From NCBI GenBank assembly GCA_008330645.1, contig VLTN01000016.1, forward strand, positions 62,001 through 126,000: 64,000 nt of DNA. The letters are read 5' to 3'. Of the stretch, positions 53,382 through 63,761 are shown piece after piece (the stretch's first letter is position 1; each line of letters opens with the position of its first letter). The notes below the pieces were generated by a model. The model saw only the letters and a program-made list of their open reading frames with translations. It was not told the DNA's origin and did not search any database. The DNA comes from Cafeteria roenbergensis. Lineage: Eukaryota > Sar > Bigyra > Bicosoecida > Cafeteriaceae. Made by a program: the position numbers and the translations under genes.

Positions 53382-53591
53382 TGCGAGGAGCGCTTGGTTG
53401 CGACTGGGGCGCGGAGTGCTGCGCCGGGGAAGCGGCACGCGGCTGGTTGGGTGGCTGTGGCGCGCTTGCGGGCGCCGCGGCGATTGGGAACGGCGACAAA
53501 ATGCCACAGCGCTCTGCCAGCCGAGGCTGCCAGGCGCGGCCGCGGCACTCCGTGCCCCGCAGGCCGCTGGGCGCCCAGCCAGACACTGTGG
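53382..53591. promoter_or_regulatory. Divergent promoter region, LSM3 / BUB3
   Basis: 210 bp separate the two ATGs. An ATTGG (inverted CCAAT) lies at 53483-53487, followed by GCGACAAAATGCC. Whether it functions as a CCAAT box is unknown. Confidence 0.45.
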
Positions 53592-54698
53592 ATGGCTGCC
53601 GCATCAGCAGCCGGGGCAGGCAGCAGGCCGGGCGACGTGGCGCTGGCCCACCCGCCAAAGGATGGCGTCACCGCCGTTGCCTTCGCGCCCAAGGACGGCA
53701 GCGACGGTCTTCTTGTGTCCTCTTGGGACTCGACCCTTTCGCTGCACACCGGCAGCACCGGGGCGCGGCTCGTGTCGCACGCGCACGCGGCGCCGGTGCT
53801 TGACTGCTGCTGGCAAACCCATACTGCTGCGCTGACCGCGAGCCTCGACCGCGGCGTCCGAGTGGTGGACTTCGGGTCGGCAACCAGCACGGCCACTGTG
53901 CTCGGGTACCACGGGGCCGGAGTTCGGTGCGTTCGGTGGAGTCAGAGCCACTCTTGCGCGGTGAGCGCGGGGTGGGATGGGACCGTCAGGGTCTGGGACC
54001 CACGCGCCTCCAAGCAGGTGGCAGAGCTGGGCCTCCCCAGCAAGGCGTTTGGCATGGACGTGTGCGTAGACGGTGTGTCGTCCGGGGCGGCGGACGCCGT
54101 GGTCGTGGCGTGCGAGGGCCGTCGGCTCGTGACGTTGGATCTGCGGGACACGAGCTCTGCCGCCGAGGACAGGGAGGCAGCGCTCAAGCACCAGCTGCGC
54201 TGCGTGGCGGCCATGCCCGGGAAGCCCGCCGGAGCGGCGGCCTGGGGCAACAGCGGCGCGCCGGGGGTCGCCATCGGCTCGATTGAGGGGCGCGTGTCGC
54301 TCGAGCACCTGAGCCCAGCGGTCACGGGGGCGGCGAGTGCCACGCCGGGCTTCGCGTTCAAGTGCCACAGGCGCGACGCGGGGGGCGACGCCGGGCCCGT
54401 GGCCCACCCCGTGAACGCCATCGCGTTCAACCGCCGGCACGGCACCTTCGCCACCGGAGGCGGCGACGGCACTGTCGTCCTCTGGGACGGAGGCGCCAAG
54501 AAGCGCCTCGGGAAGCCCTCCGCCGCCTTCCCGACGTCCGTTTCGGCGCTGGCCTTCAGCCACGACTCCTCGCTGCTCGCCGTGGCCGTGAGCTACGCGT
54601 TTGAGGCCGGAGACATTGAGCACCCGCCCGACGCCGTGGTGGTGCGCCGACTCGACGACGCTGACATCCGCCCACGGGCCAAGAAGGCGTCCGCGTGA
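53592..54698 (+). CDS. BUB3: Spindle checkpoint WD40 protein BUB3
   Basis: An intronless frame of 368 residues (human 328). BUB3 is a seven-bladed WD40 propeller that recruits BUB1/BUBR1 to phosphorylated KNL1 at kinetochores. Blades seen include [46 protein letters not shown] and [20 protein letters not shown]. The C-terminal signature separates it from the RAE1 paralogue: [19 protein letters not shown], then [20 protein letters not shown], matching BUB3's SYMYEMDDTEHPEDGIFIR. The stretch [19 protein letters not shown] also matches (HPVNAISFHNIHNTFATGG). The start ATG at 53592 opens an Ala/Gly-rich N-terminus of ~15 residues before the propeller. It is divergent from LSM3 and convergent with ALG9. 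Confidence 0.9.
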   Translation: MAAASAAGAGSRPGDVALAHPPKDGVTAVAFAPKDGSDGLLVSSWDSTLSLHTGSTGARLVSHAHAAPVLDCCWQTHTAALTASLDRGVRVVDFGSATSTATVLGYHGAGVRCVRWSQSHSCAVSAGWDGTVRVWDPRASKQVAELGLPSKAFGMDVCVDGVSSGAADAVVVACEGRRLVTLDLRDTSSAAEDREAALKHQLRCVAAMPGKPAGAAAWGNSGAPGVAIGSIEGRVSLEHLSPAVTGAASATPGFAFKCHRRDAGGDAGPVAHPVNAIAFNRRHGTFATGGGDGTVVLWDGGAKKRLGKPSAAFPTSVSALAFSHDSSLLAVAVSYAFEAGDIEHPPDAVVVRRLDDADIRPRAKKASA

Positions 54699-55010
54699 CC
54701 GCGTGTGGGCGTGCAGGGGCGCGGGTGGGGCCTCTTGCGAATTGAGTGGGCGTGCGGGGCCGGCGCGGCGGCGATTCGAAGCTCGCCCTTTGCACACCCA
54801 CCCGTGCTTGTTCGCTCGCAAGCTTGCTTGTTCGCTCGCAAGCTTGCTTGTTCGCTCGCAAGCTTGCTTGTTCGCTCGCAAGCTTGCTTGTTCGCTCGCA
54901 AGCTTGCTTGTTCGCACGCAAGCTTGCTTGTTCGCTCGCAAGCTTGCTTGTTCGCACGCAATGGCCCACGCACGAACGAGCAGCCGCCCTGCTTCCAGCG
55001 GGATGCCTCC
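54699..55010. other. Convergent intergenic region with minisatellite
   Basis: 312 bp between the BUB3 and ALG9 stops. Half of it is the 20-bp minisatellite listed separately, and no gene is present. The open frames through it arise because the 20-bp unit has no stop codon on either strand. Confidence 0.6.
54807..54960. repeat. 20-bp minisatellite, ~7.7 copies
   Basis: The unit TTCGCTCGCAAGCTTGCTTG starts at 54811 and repeats every 20 bp to 54960. Copies starting at 54911 and 54951 read TTCGCACGCA. Each full junction contains the perfect 10-bp palindrome GCAAGCTTGC. Confidence 0.97.
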
Positions 55011-57375
55011 TCACAAGTCTTCGGCGCGCTCCTCGACGGCGCGCGCACCGGCTCTCGAAGGGGCCTGCCCCGCACCGCCGGCAGCCTGCCCAGACTGGCC
55101 CGCGCCCGCCACGGCGGTGCTCCGCTTCCTCCGCAGCACCAGGTACTCCCCCCAGCTCACCCGGGCGCTGCTCGCCCCGGGCACCCAGAAGAGGCGCCAA
55201 ATGCGCGGCGTCGTGTCCGCGTGAGCGAAGCGCGAGCTCCACGCCACCTCCCAGCGCGCCTGCGCCCCCCCGGCCCGTGCGTCGGCGATCCACGGCTCAG
55301 CGGTGTGGCCTCCGGCCGCGGCGTGCGCCTCAGGCAGCGCGAGGTCCACGATGACGTCGCAGGCCTCCTCGGGGACGTAGCGGTCGGCCTCCTCTGCGTT
55401 GACGTCGTTAAAGTTGGGAAGGGTCGCGGAGGTGCGGTTTCCTAGGACGTCAAACGGCTGCGGGAGCTGGCCGCCGAATCCGGAGCGCAGGAAGCCCAGG
55501 ACGGCAGGGCCGCCGGAGCGGGCGGCTGGGTCCGCAGGGGGCGCGCCCCAGCTGCTTCCAGGCTGCGCCTTGCCGGGCGCGTGGGGCCGCGTCGCGTCCG
55601 GGAGAAAGGAGGCGGCGGGGAACCTGTACCACTCCTTGCCCACGCAAACGCGGAGCCCAAACGGCTCGTCGGAGTGCGCCCCGAACCGGCGGAGGCGGGA
55701 GCCGTCGGGCTGGGTGAGGTTCACGGCCTGGGCCGCCGCCTGCCCCCCGAGGGCGCTGCGCTCCTGGTCGATGACGGTCCACACGCCCTGCGACGCGGCG
55801 GGGCCCGGAGCCGCGGTGATGGCCCAGACGTGGGCCCAGGCCCGCAGCGGGGCCCCGTACATAATGGTCTGCCCCGCCACGCGAGACGCAGAGAGCGCAG
55901 CCGACGCGGCCATGGCCGCCGAGCAGAGGGCGGCCACCAGCGCGGGCCGCTTGTTCAGGATGGGCGGGGCAAGCGAGCCAGCATCCGGGGCTCCGGCATC
56001 GGCGTCAGCGCCGGCGCCGACGCCGGCGGGCGCCTCAGCGGCAGCGTCCTTGGGGGCTGCCCCCGGTGCCGCGGGGCCGTCCAGCAGGCCGCTGGCAGCC
56101 TGTGACAGTGCCTCGAGCGTCAGTCCCGCGGCCACGCAGAGGGCCGGGAACGCTGGGAAGAGGAACCTCTCTTCCTTGTGGGCTCTGCCGGACATGAGGA
56201 GGACCCAGCCCACCACGGAGGCGCTCACGGCGGCAGAGGCGGCCAGGTCCCCGGTGCGGGCCAGGGCAGCCAGGCGACCGACGGGGCCGCGGAGGTCGCC
56301 TGGGGCGGTGCGGCTGTGCGTCAAAGCCGCTGACGCTGCCGCCAGCACTGCCCAGGGGGACAGCAGGGCGGCAACCGCCCAGCCGTTGAAGTTGAGGCCC
56401 AGGTTGGCCAGGTACCACCACCAGGGCTCGGTGCCGTACAGGTCGGCTCCGGAGCCGTCACCCCCGACGCCGAGCGCGTTGTACTTGATGATTTCAAGGA
56501 TTGCGACCCCGAGCTTCCCGTAGAAGGCGCGGTCCACGGCGACAGACACGCCCAGGACGAGGAGGGAGGTGACGAGCCCCGCGACGCAGAGCACTGCAAC
56601 GCCCGTGACGCCGTAGGAGCAGGGAAGCTTCCTGGCGCCCGGCCGCGCCGACGGGGCCACAAACACCGGCCGCAGCTCGTCCCAGACCATGCAGAGGCCG
56701 GCCGGGACGATGACCACCGCGGCAAAGGGCCAGCCGAGGAGCACGCCGACTGCGCCCGCTGCCACCGCCATGGGCCCGTTGCCGCCGAGCCACAGGCCGG
56801 TGCAGAGGCTGAACAGCGTCATGGTGAAGCTGGACGGCAGGTACGCGACTGAGGCCTGCAGAGGCCCGGCGGCCGTGAGGATGGCGGCCAGGGCGAACGA
56901 GGCGGTGCCGGGTCCGAACCTTGTGGCCGCCCCGTGCACGAGCGTGGCGTCGGCGAGCGCGCTCACGCAGCCGATCGCTGCGCGCAGGGCGAAGAACACC
57001 GCGGGCTTGGGCACCGCGAACCAGCGCAGCAGCTCCATGAGCGCGCCGTGGATCCACGTGTATGCGTAGGAGCGGAACATGAAGTCCGGGCTGCGGCGCA
57101 AGGACAGGAGTCGGGGAGCAATGGCACACGTTGGCACCGCTGGCGCCGAGAATCCGACCCGAGGCCGGCCGCAGCGCGGGCCCCGAGGCTCACCTGTACT
57201 CCCAGGTCTGCATGCCGCGCCCGTAGACAGTCATGTGCGTGGGCTCCCAGTAGTTGAACGTCTCGTCGCAGTCGGGGATCGGCAGCATCATCGCCAGCGC
57301 TACCCGCACGCCGGCCAGCAGCAGAACGGTCTTGCCGAAGCCGGGCAGCCACCGCCCGCCGGCCGAGTCCGTCAT
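55011..57375 (-). CDS. ALG9: ALG9-type Dol-P-Man alpha-1,2-mannosyltransferase
   Basis: 753 residues from exons 57375..57194 and 57090..55011, with a 103-nt phase-2 intron (GTGAGC...CCGCAG). ALG9 is a multi-spanning ER enzyme (GT22) that adds two mannoses from Dol-P-Man to the lipid-linked N-glycan precursor. The catalytic luminal loop CDETFNYWEPTHMTVYG and GMQTWEYSPDF-MFRSYAYTWIH cross the splice junction exactly as in ALG9. LPSSFTMTLFSL, LGWPFAAVVIVPAGL, GKLGVAILEIIKYNALG, the family block DLYGTEPWWWYLANLGLNFN and HKEERFLFPAFPALC follow. The C-terminal luminal part keeps CVGKEWYRFPAASFLPD, FGGQLPQPF and the NFNDVNAEEADRYVPEEAC stretch. The protein is longer than human ALG9 (611) because of an Ala/Gly-rich loop after the HKEERF segment and a longer tail. 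The start ATG at 57375 gives MTDSAGGRWLPGFGKTVLLL. It is divergent from COQ10. Confidence 0.92.
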
Positions 57376-57591
57376 GACGCGCGCGCACGACACCGAGTGC
57401 GCTGGGCAACGCTCTCCGGTGCGCGCGCGCGCCCTCCTGGCTTCCGTGGTCCGGGAGCCCCTCGGATGACGTGTGAGCGCCCCGCAGCAGAGTTGCGCCC
57501 CAACGAGCGCACTCGCCGGCTGTGGGGAGCCGCAGCGGCGTAGCAAGGCGCGCAGACCTGGCAATCTGGCAAGCTCGGGCACGCGAATGCA
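57376..57591. promoter_or_regulatory. Divergent promoter region, ALG9 / COQ10
   Basis: 216 bp separate the two ATGs. The stretch is GC-rich, with a CGCGCGCGCGC run near 57420. No named element is seen. Confidence 0.45.
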
Positions 57592-58890
57592 ATGAGGGCT
57601 GTGCGCAGGGCAACCCAGGCTCGCGTGGCCCTCCTGGCAGGTGCGGCGCGAGTTCACCCGCTGTGCCACGCCCAAGTCCGCGCCGCCTCGGCCGTGGGCA
57701 ACCTGCTCGGCCTAGTCACTGGCATGGAGCCCGAAGCTCTGAGCCACAAGGAGCGCCGGATCATGAGGTGGGTCTCCAGCGCCGTGCTGCGGGCGCCGAC
57801 TTTGTTCGCAGCGCGAGGTGACGCGCGCTGCTTCCGGCTCGAGAGCGCGCTCCTTGCCGGCCTCCAGCGCCCACCGCCCACGCAGGCACTCGCCAGAGGA
57901 TGTGTACGCTGTCGTCTCGGACGTGGCCAGGTATCATGAGTTTGTGCCGTGGTGCGTGGGTTCGGACGTCATTTCTCGCCCGGTGAGCCTTGCGGCGCCT
58001 GTCTGCCGACTCATGCCCCCCCCCCGCGCTGCCCGTGGGTCCACCTGCCCCCCCTTGGGTGGCCGTGTATGCAGCTTTGTGTCCCCATCTGCCTTTCCTC
58101 GATATTTGGGCTTCCGTGCGGGTTGCAGAGCGACACATACATGGAGGCCGAGCTCGCTGTGGGCTTCAGGATGTTTACGGAGCGGTACTTGAGCAAGGTC
58201 ACCATGCAGCACCCCGCGCACGTGCGCGCCGTGGCCGCAAACACGCAGCTCTTCCGCTCGCTCGTCAACGAGTGGCGGTTCCGCCCTGGGCCCGAGCCCG
58301 GCACCACCTGGCTCGAGTTTCGCGTGGACTTTGCCTTCAAGTCCGCGCTCTATGCGCAAGCCTCTGCGCTCTTCCAGGACGAGGTGGCGAGGCGCATGGT
58401 GTCCGCCTTCGAGCACAGGTGCGACGAGCTCTACGGCAGGGCGTCGGGCGCGACCAGCCCGCTGCCGCGCGTGGTGGACGACGACGACACAACAGACGAC
58501 GAAGAGGAGCAAAGTGGCAGAGCCGGTGACCAGGCGCAAACGGCAGACCCTGCGTCTGCAACAGCCAGAGCCGGTGACCGCGACGGGGCTGCACCTCGGC
58601 CGGAGGGGGAGGCTGGCTCCATCGCCAGCGGCGGCGGTGGCAGCGGCAGTGGCAGCGGCAGCGCCGCCGAGGCGCCCGAGGGCGGCAGGGGCGCTGATCA
58701 GGTGTCGGAGCAGCGCAGGCCTGGCGCGCAGAGCTCGTCGACGGCCGGCGTTGGCCCCACCCGACGGGTTACCGCAGCCAGCTCAGCTCGAGGCGGCCCG
58801 TTCCGCATCAGCAGCGGGTTGCGAGTGCGGCGGCCGCGGCTCAGGTCACCCCCGCCCCCGCTCCCCGACAAGGGCAGGTCCCTCTGGTGA
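57592..58890 (+). CDS. COQ10: Coenzyme Q-binding protein COQ10, mitochondrial
   Basis: 344 residues from exons 57592..57767, 57886..57982 and 58129..58890. Introns are 118 and 146 nt. The first has the unusual donor GTGGGT, and both end GCAG. COQ10 is a START/polyketide-cyclase-like lipid-binding protein of the inner mitochondrial membrane needed for coenzyme Q function. The N-terminus (MRAVRRATQARVALLAGAAR) is an Arg/Ala presequence. Family motifs are HKERRIMRHSPEDVYAVVSD, then ARYHEFVPWC (compare ERRIMGYSMQEMYEVVSN...YKEFVPWC), then AELAVGFRMFTERYLSKVTM, LFRSLVNEWRFRPG, then WLEFRVDFAFKSALYAQASA and FQDEVARRMVSAFEHRCDEL. The last ~110 residues are a Gly/Ser/Ala/Arg-rich tail not found in animal or yeast COQ10. 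Confidence 0.92.
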
Positions 58891-59124
58891 GGGGCTAGCT
58901 GGCTTGCTTGATGGGCTTGCTTGGCTGGCTGGAGCCGCCGCCACAGCCAACCCGACGAAGTTTTTGAGACAGTTGAGAGCGTGCCGAGAATTGGGCCCAG
59001 CTGCTGCTGCCGCCGCTGCCCCTGCTGCCGAACCGAGCTGCGCCTTTGCTCCGGTTCGCCGCTGAAACCGCGGGCAAGGGGGCGAAACGCAGGCCTGCCT
59101 GAGCCGCGGCCCAGCACGCCGACA

Positions 59125-59817
59125 CTATGCCTTGGCCCGCTGCGCAAGGAACTCAGAGAGGAGCATGGCCTCGTCCGCAACGCAGTCCCGCCTGCCTGCA
59201 GGGTTGATGTCGCGGCCGGCGTTGGGCGTGCCGGCGTCGTCGCCGTGAGAGCGCGGGCTGGGTGGCAGCGCGTCGGCGGGGGCCAGCTTCAGGCAGCGAA
59301 CGTGTCGCAGCTGGTGCGCAAGAACGCCCTCCACCGCCCGGTATTGGACGTGCACGCGGAAGTGGCACATGGGCTCGCGGCGCCAGGCTGGGGTGAGCTG
59401 CGTTTCGCGTTGCAGGCGGTAAATCTCAGAGGGGCCAAGCACGACTTGGGCCGCGCCCGCGGCATGCGCCCGGCTCGCGCGGGTACCTCGGCGGGTGCAA
59501 ACACTCGCCAGCATTCTCACCATAGAAACAGGCACGAAATGCCAGGCCTCGAGCTCCAGGGCGTCGGCGTAGTCATGCAGCAGGAGTGGCGTCGAGGGGA
59601 GCACCTCGTCCCACTTGCCGGCATTGTCTTGCACGATGCGGATGTGGGAGCAGGCCGAATTCTGGAACTGCAGGCCCGCAAACTTGGCCCCCGCCACGAG
59701 GACATCGAAGCAAAAGGCCAGGGAGCCGGGAGCCGGAGGCGAGTCCATCTCGCTGTCTTCCACGATGGCCACCTCGCTTGCCAAGACGTGGTACGCAGCC
59801 TGGGCCGAGCGCGACAT
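59125..59817 (-). CDS. Nicolin-1-like protein (tubulin polyglutamylase complex)
   Basis: The whole frame is open (230 residues), but a GTGAGA donor (59520) and a CGCAG acceptor (59398) define a likely 123-nt in-frame intron. Spliced exons 59817..59521 and 59397..59125 give 189 residues. The N-terminus (MSRSAQAAYHVLASEVAIVE), FCFDVLVAGAKFAGLQFQNS-ACSHIRIV, a KWDEVLPSTPLLLHDY segment, WHFVPVSM and a strand-rich CHFRVHVQYR follow the order of nicolin-1 (MSR...V.FDV...LQEITFKNYYTAFLSIRV...KW...). Nicolin-1 is a subunit of the TTLL1 polyglutamylase complex that modifies axonemal tubulin. The match is judged by eye and is moderate. The C-terminal ~40 residues are unassigned. It is divergent from dynamitin with 185 bp between ATGs, both microtubule-related. 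Confidence 0.55.
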   Translation of the reverse strand: MSRSAQAAYHVLASEVAIVEDSEMDSPPAPGSLAFCFDVLVAGAKFAGLQFQNSACSHIRIVQDNAGKWDEVLPSTPLLLHDYADALELEAWHFVPVSMVRMLASVCTRRGTRASRAHAAGAAQVVLGPSEIYRLQRETQLTPAWRREPMCHFRVHVQYRAVEGVLAHQLRHVRCLKLAPADALPPSPRSHGDDAGTPNAGRDINPAGRRDCVADEAMLLSEFLAQRAKA

Positions 59818-60002
59818 CGCAAGCTTGCTCTGAGCTCGGCGCCGGGGCCTTGCCTTGTGCTCTCGTCCGGCCGAGACGCGGGGCGGTGCGGCAGTGGTTC
59901 AAGTGCTCTGCTCGCGCGCCGCCGTTGGACGAGCCGCGGGCGACCTGCGAGAACGACTCGCCACTTGAGGTCCCGCATCGTTCCCCGGGCGGCGCCTTGG
60001 CC
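59818..60002. promoter_or_regulatory. Divergent promoter region, nicolin-1-like / DCTN2
   Basis: 185 bp separate the two ATGs, the tightest divergent pair in the window. GCAAGCTTGC, the same palindrome as in the 54.8-kb minisatellite, occurs once at 59819-59828. No core promoter element is named. Confidence 0.45.
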
Positions 60003-61545
60003 ATGAGTGCGGCAGAGGTTGCGGCCGTGGCAGCTTCGAGGCTCGCCTCGGCGGAGATGGAGGCGGAAATCTTCGAGACCTCTGACGATGAGCCTGGCTC
60101 GCCCATGGCGCCCGCAGGCGGCGCCGCTTTGCGGAAGCAGGTGGACGAGACGTTTGAGGAGGAAGGGAGCGCGGTCGAGGGCGAGACGATCGACCCGCTT
60201 GCCGCGTTTGAAACGTTCATGGGGCGGTCCTTTGACCCGTCCGAAGGTGAGGGCGCCGCCCCGCCGCAGGACGTGCCACCGGGGGAAGACGGGCGGGGAG
60301 CGTTTCTTGTGCGCGCGACGATTTGCGTGGCGCTCCAGTTTCCCTGGCACCCATACCTCGGGGCTTGGGGACGCGGGCCGGGGCGGGCGAGGCGGAGGGA
60401 AGCCGCTGCGACTCGGCCTTGTCGAGTGCTCTCCGCTGCGCTGTTGTGTTCCTGCTTGCGCCCCCACAGCTAGGACTGCCAACCGCGCGTCAGGGCACAT
60501 CGCAGCGGCTTATGGGTCACTTCGAGTCGGCGGCCGGCGAGACGTTGCGGCAGCGGACCGGGAAGCCATGCGCTCCATCGCGAGCGAGGTTGCAGGACTC
60601 GCCGGCGGACGGGTCACAGCTGCATCGCGCCCCAGGGTGCGGGACACGCCGCTCTCTCGCCTGGCCGCGCTGCAGGCGGGCGCGGCTGACCTGGAGGCCG
60701 AGATCCAGGCGATGGAGGAGGACGCGCGCAGGGCCGGGCGCTCTGAGGACGCGTCTGAGGACGACGCGATTGCCCGCGCCGGCGCTGGTCTGGAGGCGCT
60801 GCGCGGCGCGCTGGCTGGCATGGGCGACCGCCTGCGGCTGCTGGGGAGCGCTCCTGTGCGCGCGTCAGGCGGGAGCCTGACCGCCCGGCTCGAGGCGGCA
60901 GAGCGAGCAGCGAGCGCCGCAGCCGCCGAGGAGGAGGACGACGTCGCCGGCGAGGCGCGGGAGGGCTCGCTGGCCGACCTTGGCGCCGTGGACGAGGCCG
61001 CCATCGGGGCGCTCGAGGCCCGCGTGGCGGAGCTTGAGAGCTGTGTTGGCCCCGGCGAGGGGGCGGGGGGCGGGGATGGCCTCGCCGCGCGACTCCAGCG
61101 GCTGGAAGAGGTGGCGGACGCCCTGGAAGCCGGCGGCGCGGAGCGTGTGGAGGCCAGGGCCAAGGCTGCCTCGGTGGAGCTTGCGGCGTTGTCCGCGGCG
61201 GCGCGGGAGTCAGCGGACGAGGCCGGGGCGGCCATGGACGTGGTCGGGCTGCGTGAGGCCATGCTGCGTCTCGAGGCGGTGGAGGCGTCGGCGGAGGCCG
61301 TGCCGCTGGTGGTGGCTCGTCTGGAGGCGCTGGCGGGGCTGCATGAGCGTGCGAGCGCTGCGGTGCTGGCCGCGGAGAAGACTGAAGCGGCCCTGGCAGC
61401 GGCGAGGGAGGGGCAGCGGGCGGCGCTGGAGGCTGCCGCGGAGCTGCGGGAGGCGCTCAAGGCAACGGGGGCGGAGTGGGCCAAGACTGCCGCGGCGGTC
61501 GATGCCAGGCTCGATGAGCGGGAGGCGGGCGCCCCGGCCGAGTGA
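60003..61545 (+). CDS. DCTN2: Dynactin subunit 2 (p50 dynamitin)
   Basis: 439 residues from exons 60003..60246 and 60470..61545, with a 223-nt phase-1 intron (GTGAGG...CACAG, the only acceptor here not ending GCAG). Dynamitin forms the shoulder of dynactin and links dynein-dynactin to cargo. The short N-terminal dynactin-anchoring motif is EIFETSDDEPGSP (compare VYETSDLPEDD), followed by DPLAAFETFMGRSF. Exon 2 is almost all coiled coil: RDTPLSRLAALQAGAADLEA, then LTARLEAAERAAS, EARVAELESCVG, and the conserved C-terminal block VPLVVARLEALAGLHERASA and AAAVDARLDERE (compare LPELVQRLVTIKQLHEQAM...NFASIDERM). The stop codon lies inside the first copy of a 39-bp tandem repeat. The assignment rests on order and spacing of motifs, since the protein is very Ala/Glu-rich. 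Confidence 0.8.
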
Positions 61546-61648
61546 TGCTGCCGCGAGCGGGAGGCGGGCGCCCCGGCCGAGTGATGCTGCCGCGAGCGGG
61601 AGGCGGGCGCCCCGGCCGAGTGATGCTGCCGCGAGCGGGAGGCGGGTG
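61516..61648 (+). repeat. 39-bp tandem repeat spanning the DCTN2 stop
   Basis: Three full copies begin at 61516, 61555 and 61594 and a partial fourth at 61633. The unit begins GAGCGGGAGGCGGGCG and contains GAGTGATGCTGCCGC. Being 13 codons long, it repeats the in-frame TGA in every copy, so only the first copy's start is coding. Confidence 0.95.
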
Positions 61649-61875
61649 ATGAGAGGGCGAGCCGACTGACGGGACGAGCGCCCGGCGGCGCGTCTGGGAG
61701 CAACGGCCTCGGGACGCGGTGAGCGCAGCGTTTGGATTGCGTCGCTGCCTCGAGCGCGATTGGCTGCGTGACGCTGCAGTGGCGGGTCCAACGCACGAGC
61801 GTTGCGTGCAAGCACGGTCCGCGGTCAGCCACGCAAGACGCAGTCGCCAGCACATGGCTCGGGTGGCCAACACCG
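61649..61875. other. Convergent intergenic region
   Basis: Together with the 39-bp repeats this makes 330 bp between the DCTN2 and ACL4-like stops. No gene or RNA is recognised. Confidence 0.5.
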
Positions 61876-63540
61876 TCACGGCGCCGCGCTGCTCGCCGCC
61901 GCACCAGCACCAGCACCAGCTCCAGCACCAGCGGCCGCTGCCGCCGCAGCAGCCGCCTCGGCCTCCATGGCACGCGCCGTCGCGCCACCATCCTCGCCCG
62001 CAGGCGGGCCGGCGCGCTCCCACGTGCCCTCAACCACGGCGCGGCCCATGGTGTTCATCACGCGCAGGGCCACGTGAAGCTCCTGCAGTTCCTCCGCTGC
62101 GGCCTCGCCCACGGCAGAGGCGCCGGGCAGGACCTCTGGGCCCAAGGCTGAGAGCTTGGCCGCGAGGCGGTCGAGCGACGCCGCGCGGGCAGGGCCGCCA
62201 GCGGCCTCGGGCCCTCCTTCCTCCACCGCCAGATCTCGGGCGGAAGCCTTGCACATGCGCTCGAGGATGAGCCGCTGGGCCACGAGCAAGCTGTCCACCG
62301 CGCCCTCCGTGTCGCCCATGGAAGCCTGCGCCTCCGCCAGTCGGAACCAGCTCTCCATGTGGTCCTCGTCCTCTAGCACCAGGCCCTCGAGCACGCGGGC
62401 TGCTGGCTCCAGCACGCCGGACGCGAGCCCCGCCGGCCCGCCGGCCAGCTCGATTGCGTTCCGCGCCGCGGCGAACCGGCAGTCGAAGGGGGGCAGCACG
62501 GGCGGGAGCGTCGCAGCGCCGGGGGCAGCAGCGGCGGCAGAGCTCCCAGCAGAAGCGGCCCCGGCAGCAGCAGCTGAGGACGAGCCGGCGGTGGCGGCGG
62601 TGGGGCCGGCGGCATCGACCACGGCGCCCTCGTCCTCGTCGTCGTCCACGTCCTCGTCGTCATCGTCCCCTGCGCCGCCCTCGGCCTCCATGGCCTTGAT
62701 CATGATGTTCAGGGCCTTGATCAGGATCGTGCGCGCCTCGGCGGGCCGCTGCTGGCACGCCCGCAGGTTCGCAAAGGCGGCCAGCAGCTCCGCGCTCTCG
62801 GGATCGGCGGCCAGGCCGCGCTGCACGGCCGCCTCGCAGGACGCCTCCGCCTCGGGCTCGTAGCACAGGTCGGTCATGAAGAGCTCTGCCACTGCGCAGT
62901 AGGCGCTGCCCACCTGACGACCGAGGTGCAGGCTCGACACAGGGTCGCTGGCCGAGGCGTGCTGCGCCTCCAAGAGCTCGGAGCCCTTGGCGTAGGCGCT
63001 CAAGGCTTCCTTCCCCTCGCTCGTTTGCGCAAGCACCAGCCACTTGTGCGGCCCGGCGTCGGGCGCGAGCTCGATGGAGCGCTTCGCGACCATGTGTGCC
63101 TGCTCGGTCATGCCCGCGTCCATGAACGCCTCGCACAAGCCATCAAGGGCAGCCAGGTTCTTGGGCTCCTGGGCGAGCGCCCTGCATCCACGCGGCGGAT
63201 CACACCCGGAGAGCGGCGGGGGGCGGCTTGCATTGAGTTGGGTTGCCGCGGAGAACTTGGCAATCGGCCAAGGGTGCTGCGCGCCCGTTCGTTGCGCAGA
63301 GGCTCGCCACGCGGCCGAATCTCACTTTGCGTACTTGTCGATCGCGTCCTCGGGGCACAGCTTCTCGCGCAGCGCGTCGCCAGCCGCAATCAGGGCCGAG
63401 GTCGATTCGATCGTCGCCCGAGTCGAGCCCATGCCCGCGGTTCGGACCGCATCGCGACGGGCCGTCTCAGCGGCGACGGGACCAGCATGCGCAATGTCCC
63501 GGGGCCTGCGGCCGGGCTTGCGGCCCCTCTTGGGCGGCAT
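61876..63540 (-). CDS. ACL4-like TPR protein (ribosomal protein chaperone)
   Basis: 506 residues from exons 63540..63326 and 63181..61876, with a 144-nt phase-2 intron (GTGAGA...TGCAG). The N-terminus is basic with an AT-hook-like motif (MPPKRGRKPGRRPRD). TPR helices follow: TIESTSALIAAGDALREKLC, DAIDKYAKALAQEPKNLAAL, GLCEAFMDAGMTEQAHMVAK, HKWLVLAQTSEGKEALSAYA, EAAVQRGLAADPESAELLAA and MESWFRLAEAQASMGDTEGA. The W-L-V-L-x-Q-x-S-E-G-x-E-A stretch and the overall layout resemble ACL4/YDR161W-type proteins, chaperones that escort ribosomal protein uL4 (RPL4) in yeast. A highly acidic loop (DDDDEDVDDDEDEG) between TPR blocks would suit binding a basic ribosomal protein. The C-terminus is a poly-Ala/Gly tail. 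The family call is by eye. A generic TPR protein is the alternative. Confidence 0.65.
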
Positions 63541-63761
63541 AGCGGGCGCGGTGCCCCAGGCAGAGGCGCTCGCCTTCGCGGCAGAGCCGGGCTGTCTGTC
63601 GACGCTGCGGCGTTGGTCTCGAGATTGTGTGACGGCCTGGGCCGCAGCGCAACGACGACAGGCAGCATGCTCTGCAACTCGCTGGCGGGACATCCACGCA
63701 CTGGAAATCAAGCGCACTCGGGAACACGGGACAGGAGCGGGGCACAGCGAATCGCGCGGGC

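Noticed and set aside
54807-54960. Possible CRISPR-like array
   Set aside because: Units are directly tandem with no spacers, in a eukaryotic intergenic region. It is a minisatellite.
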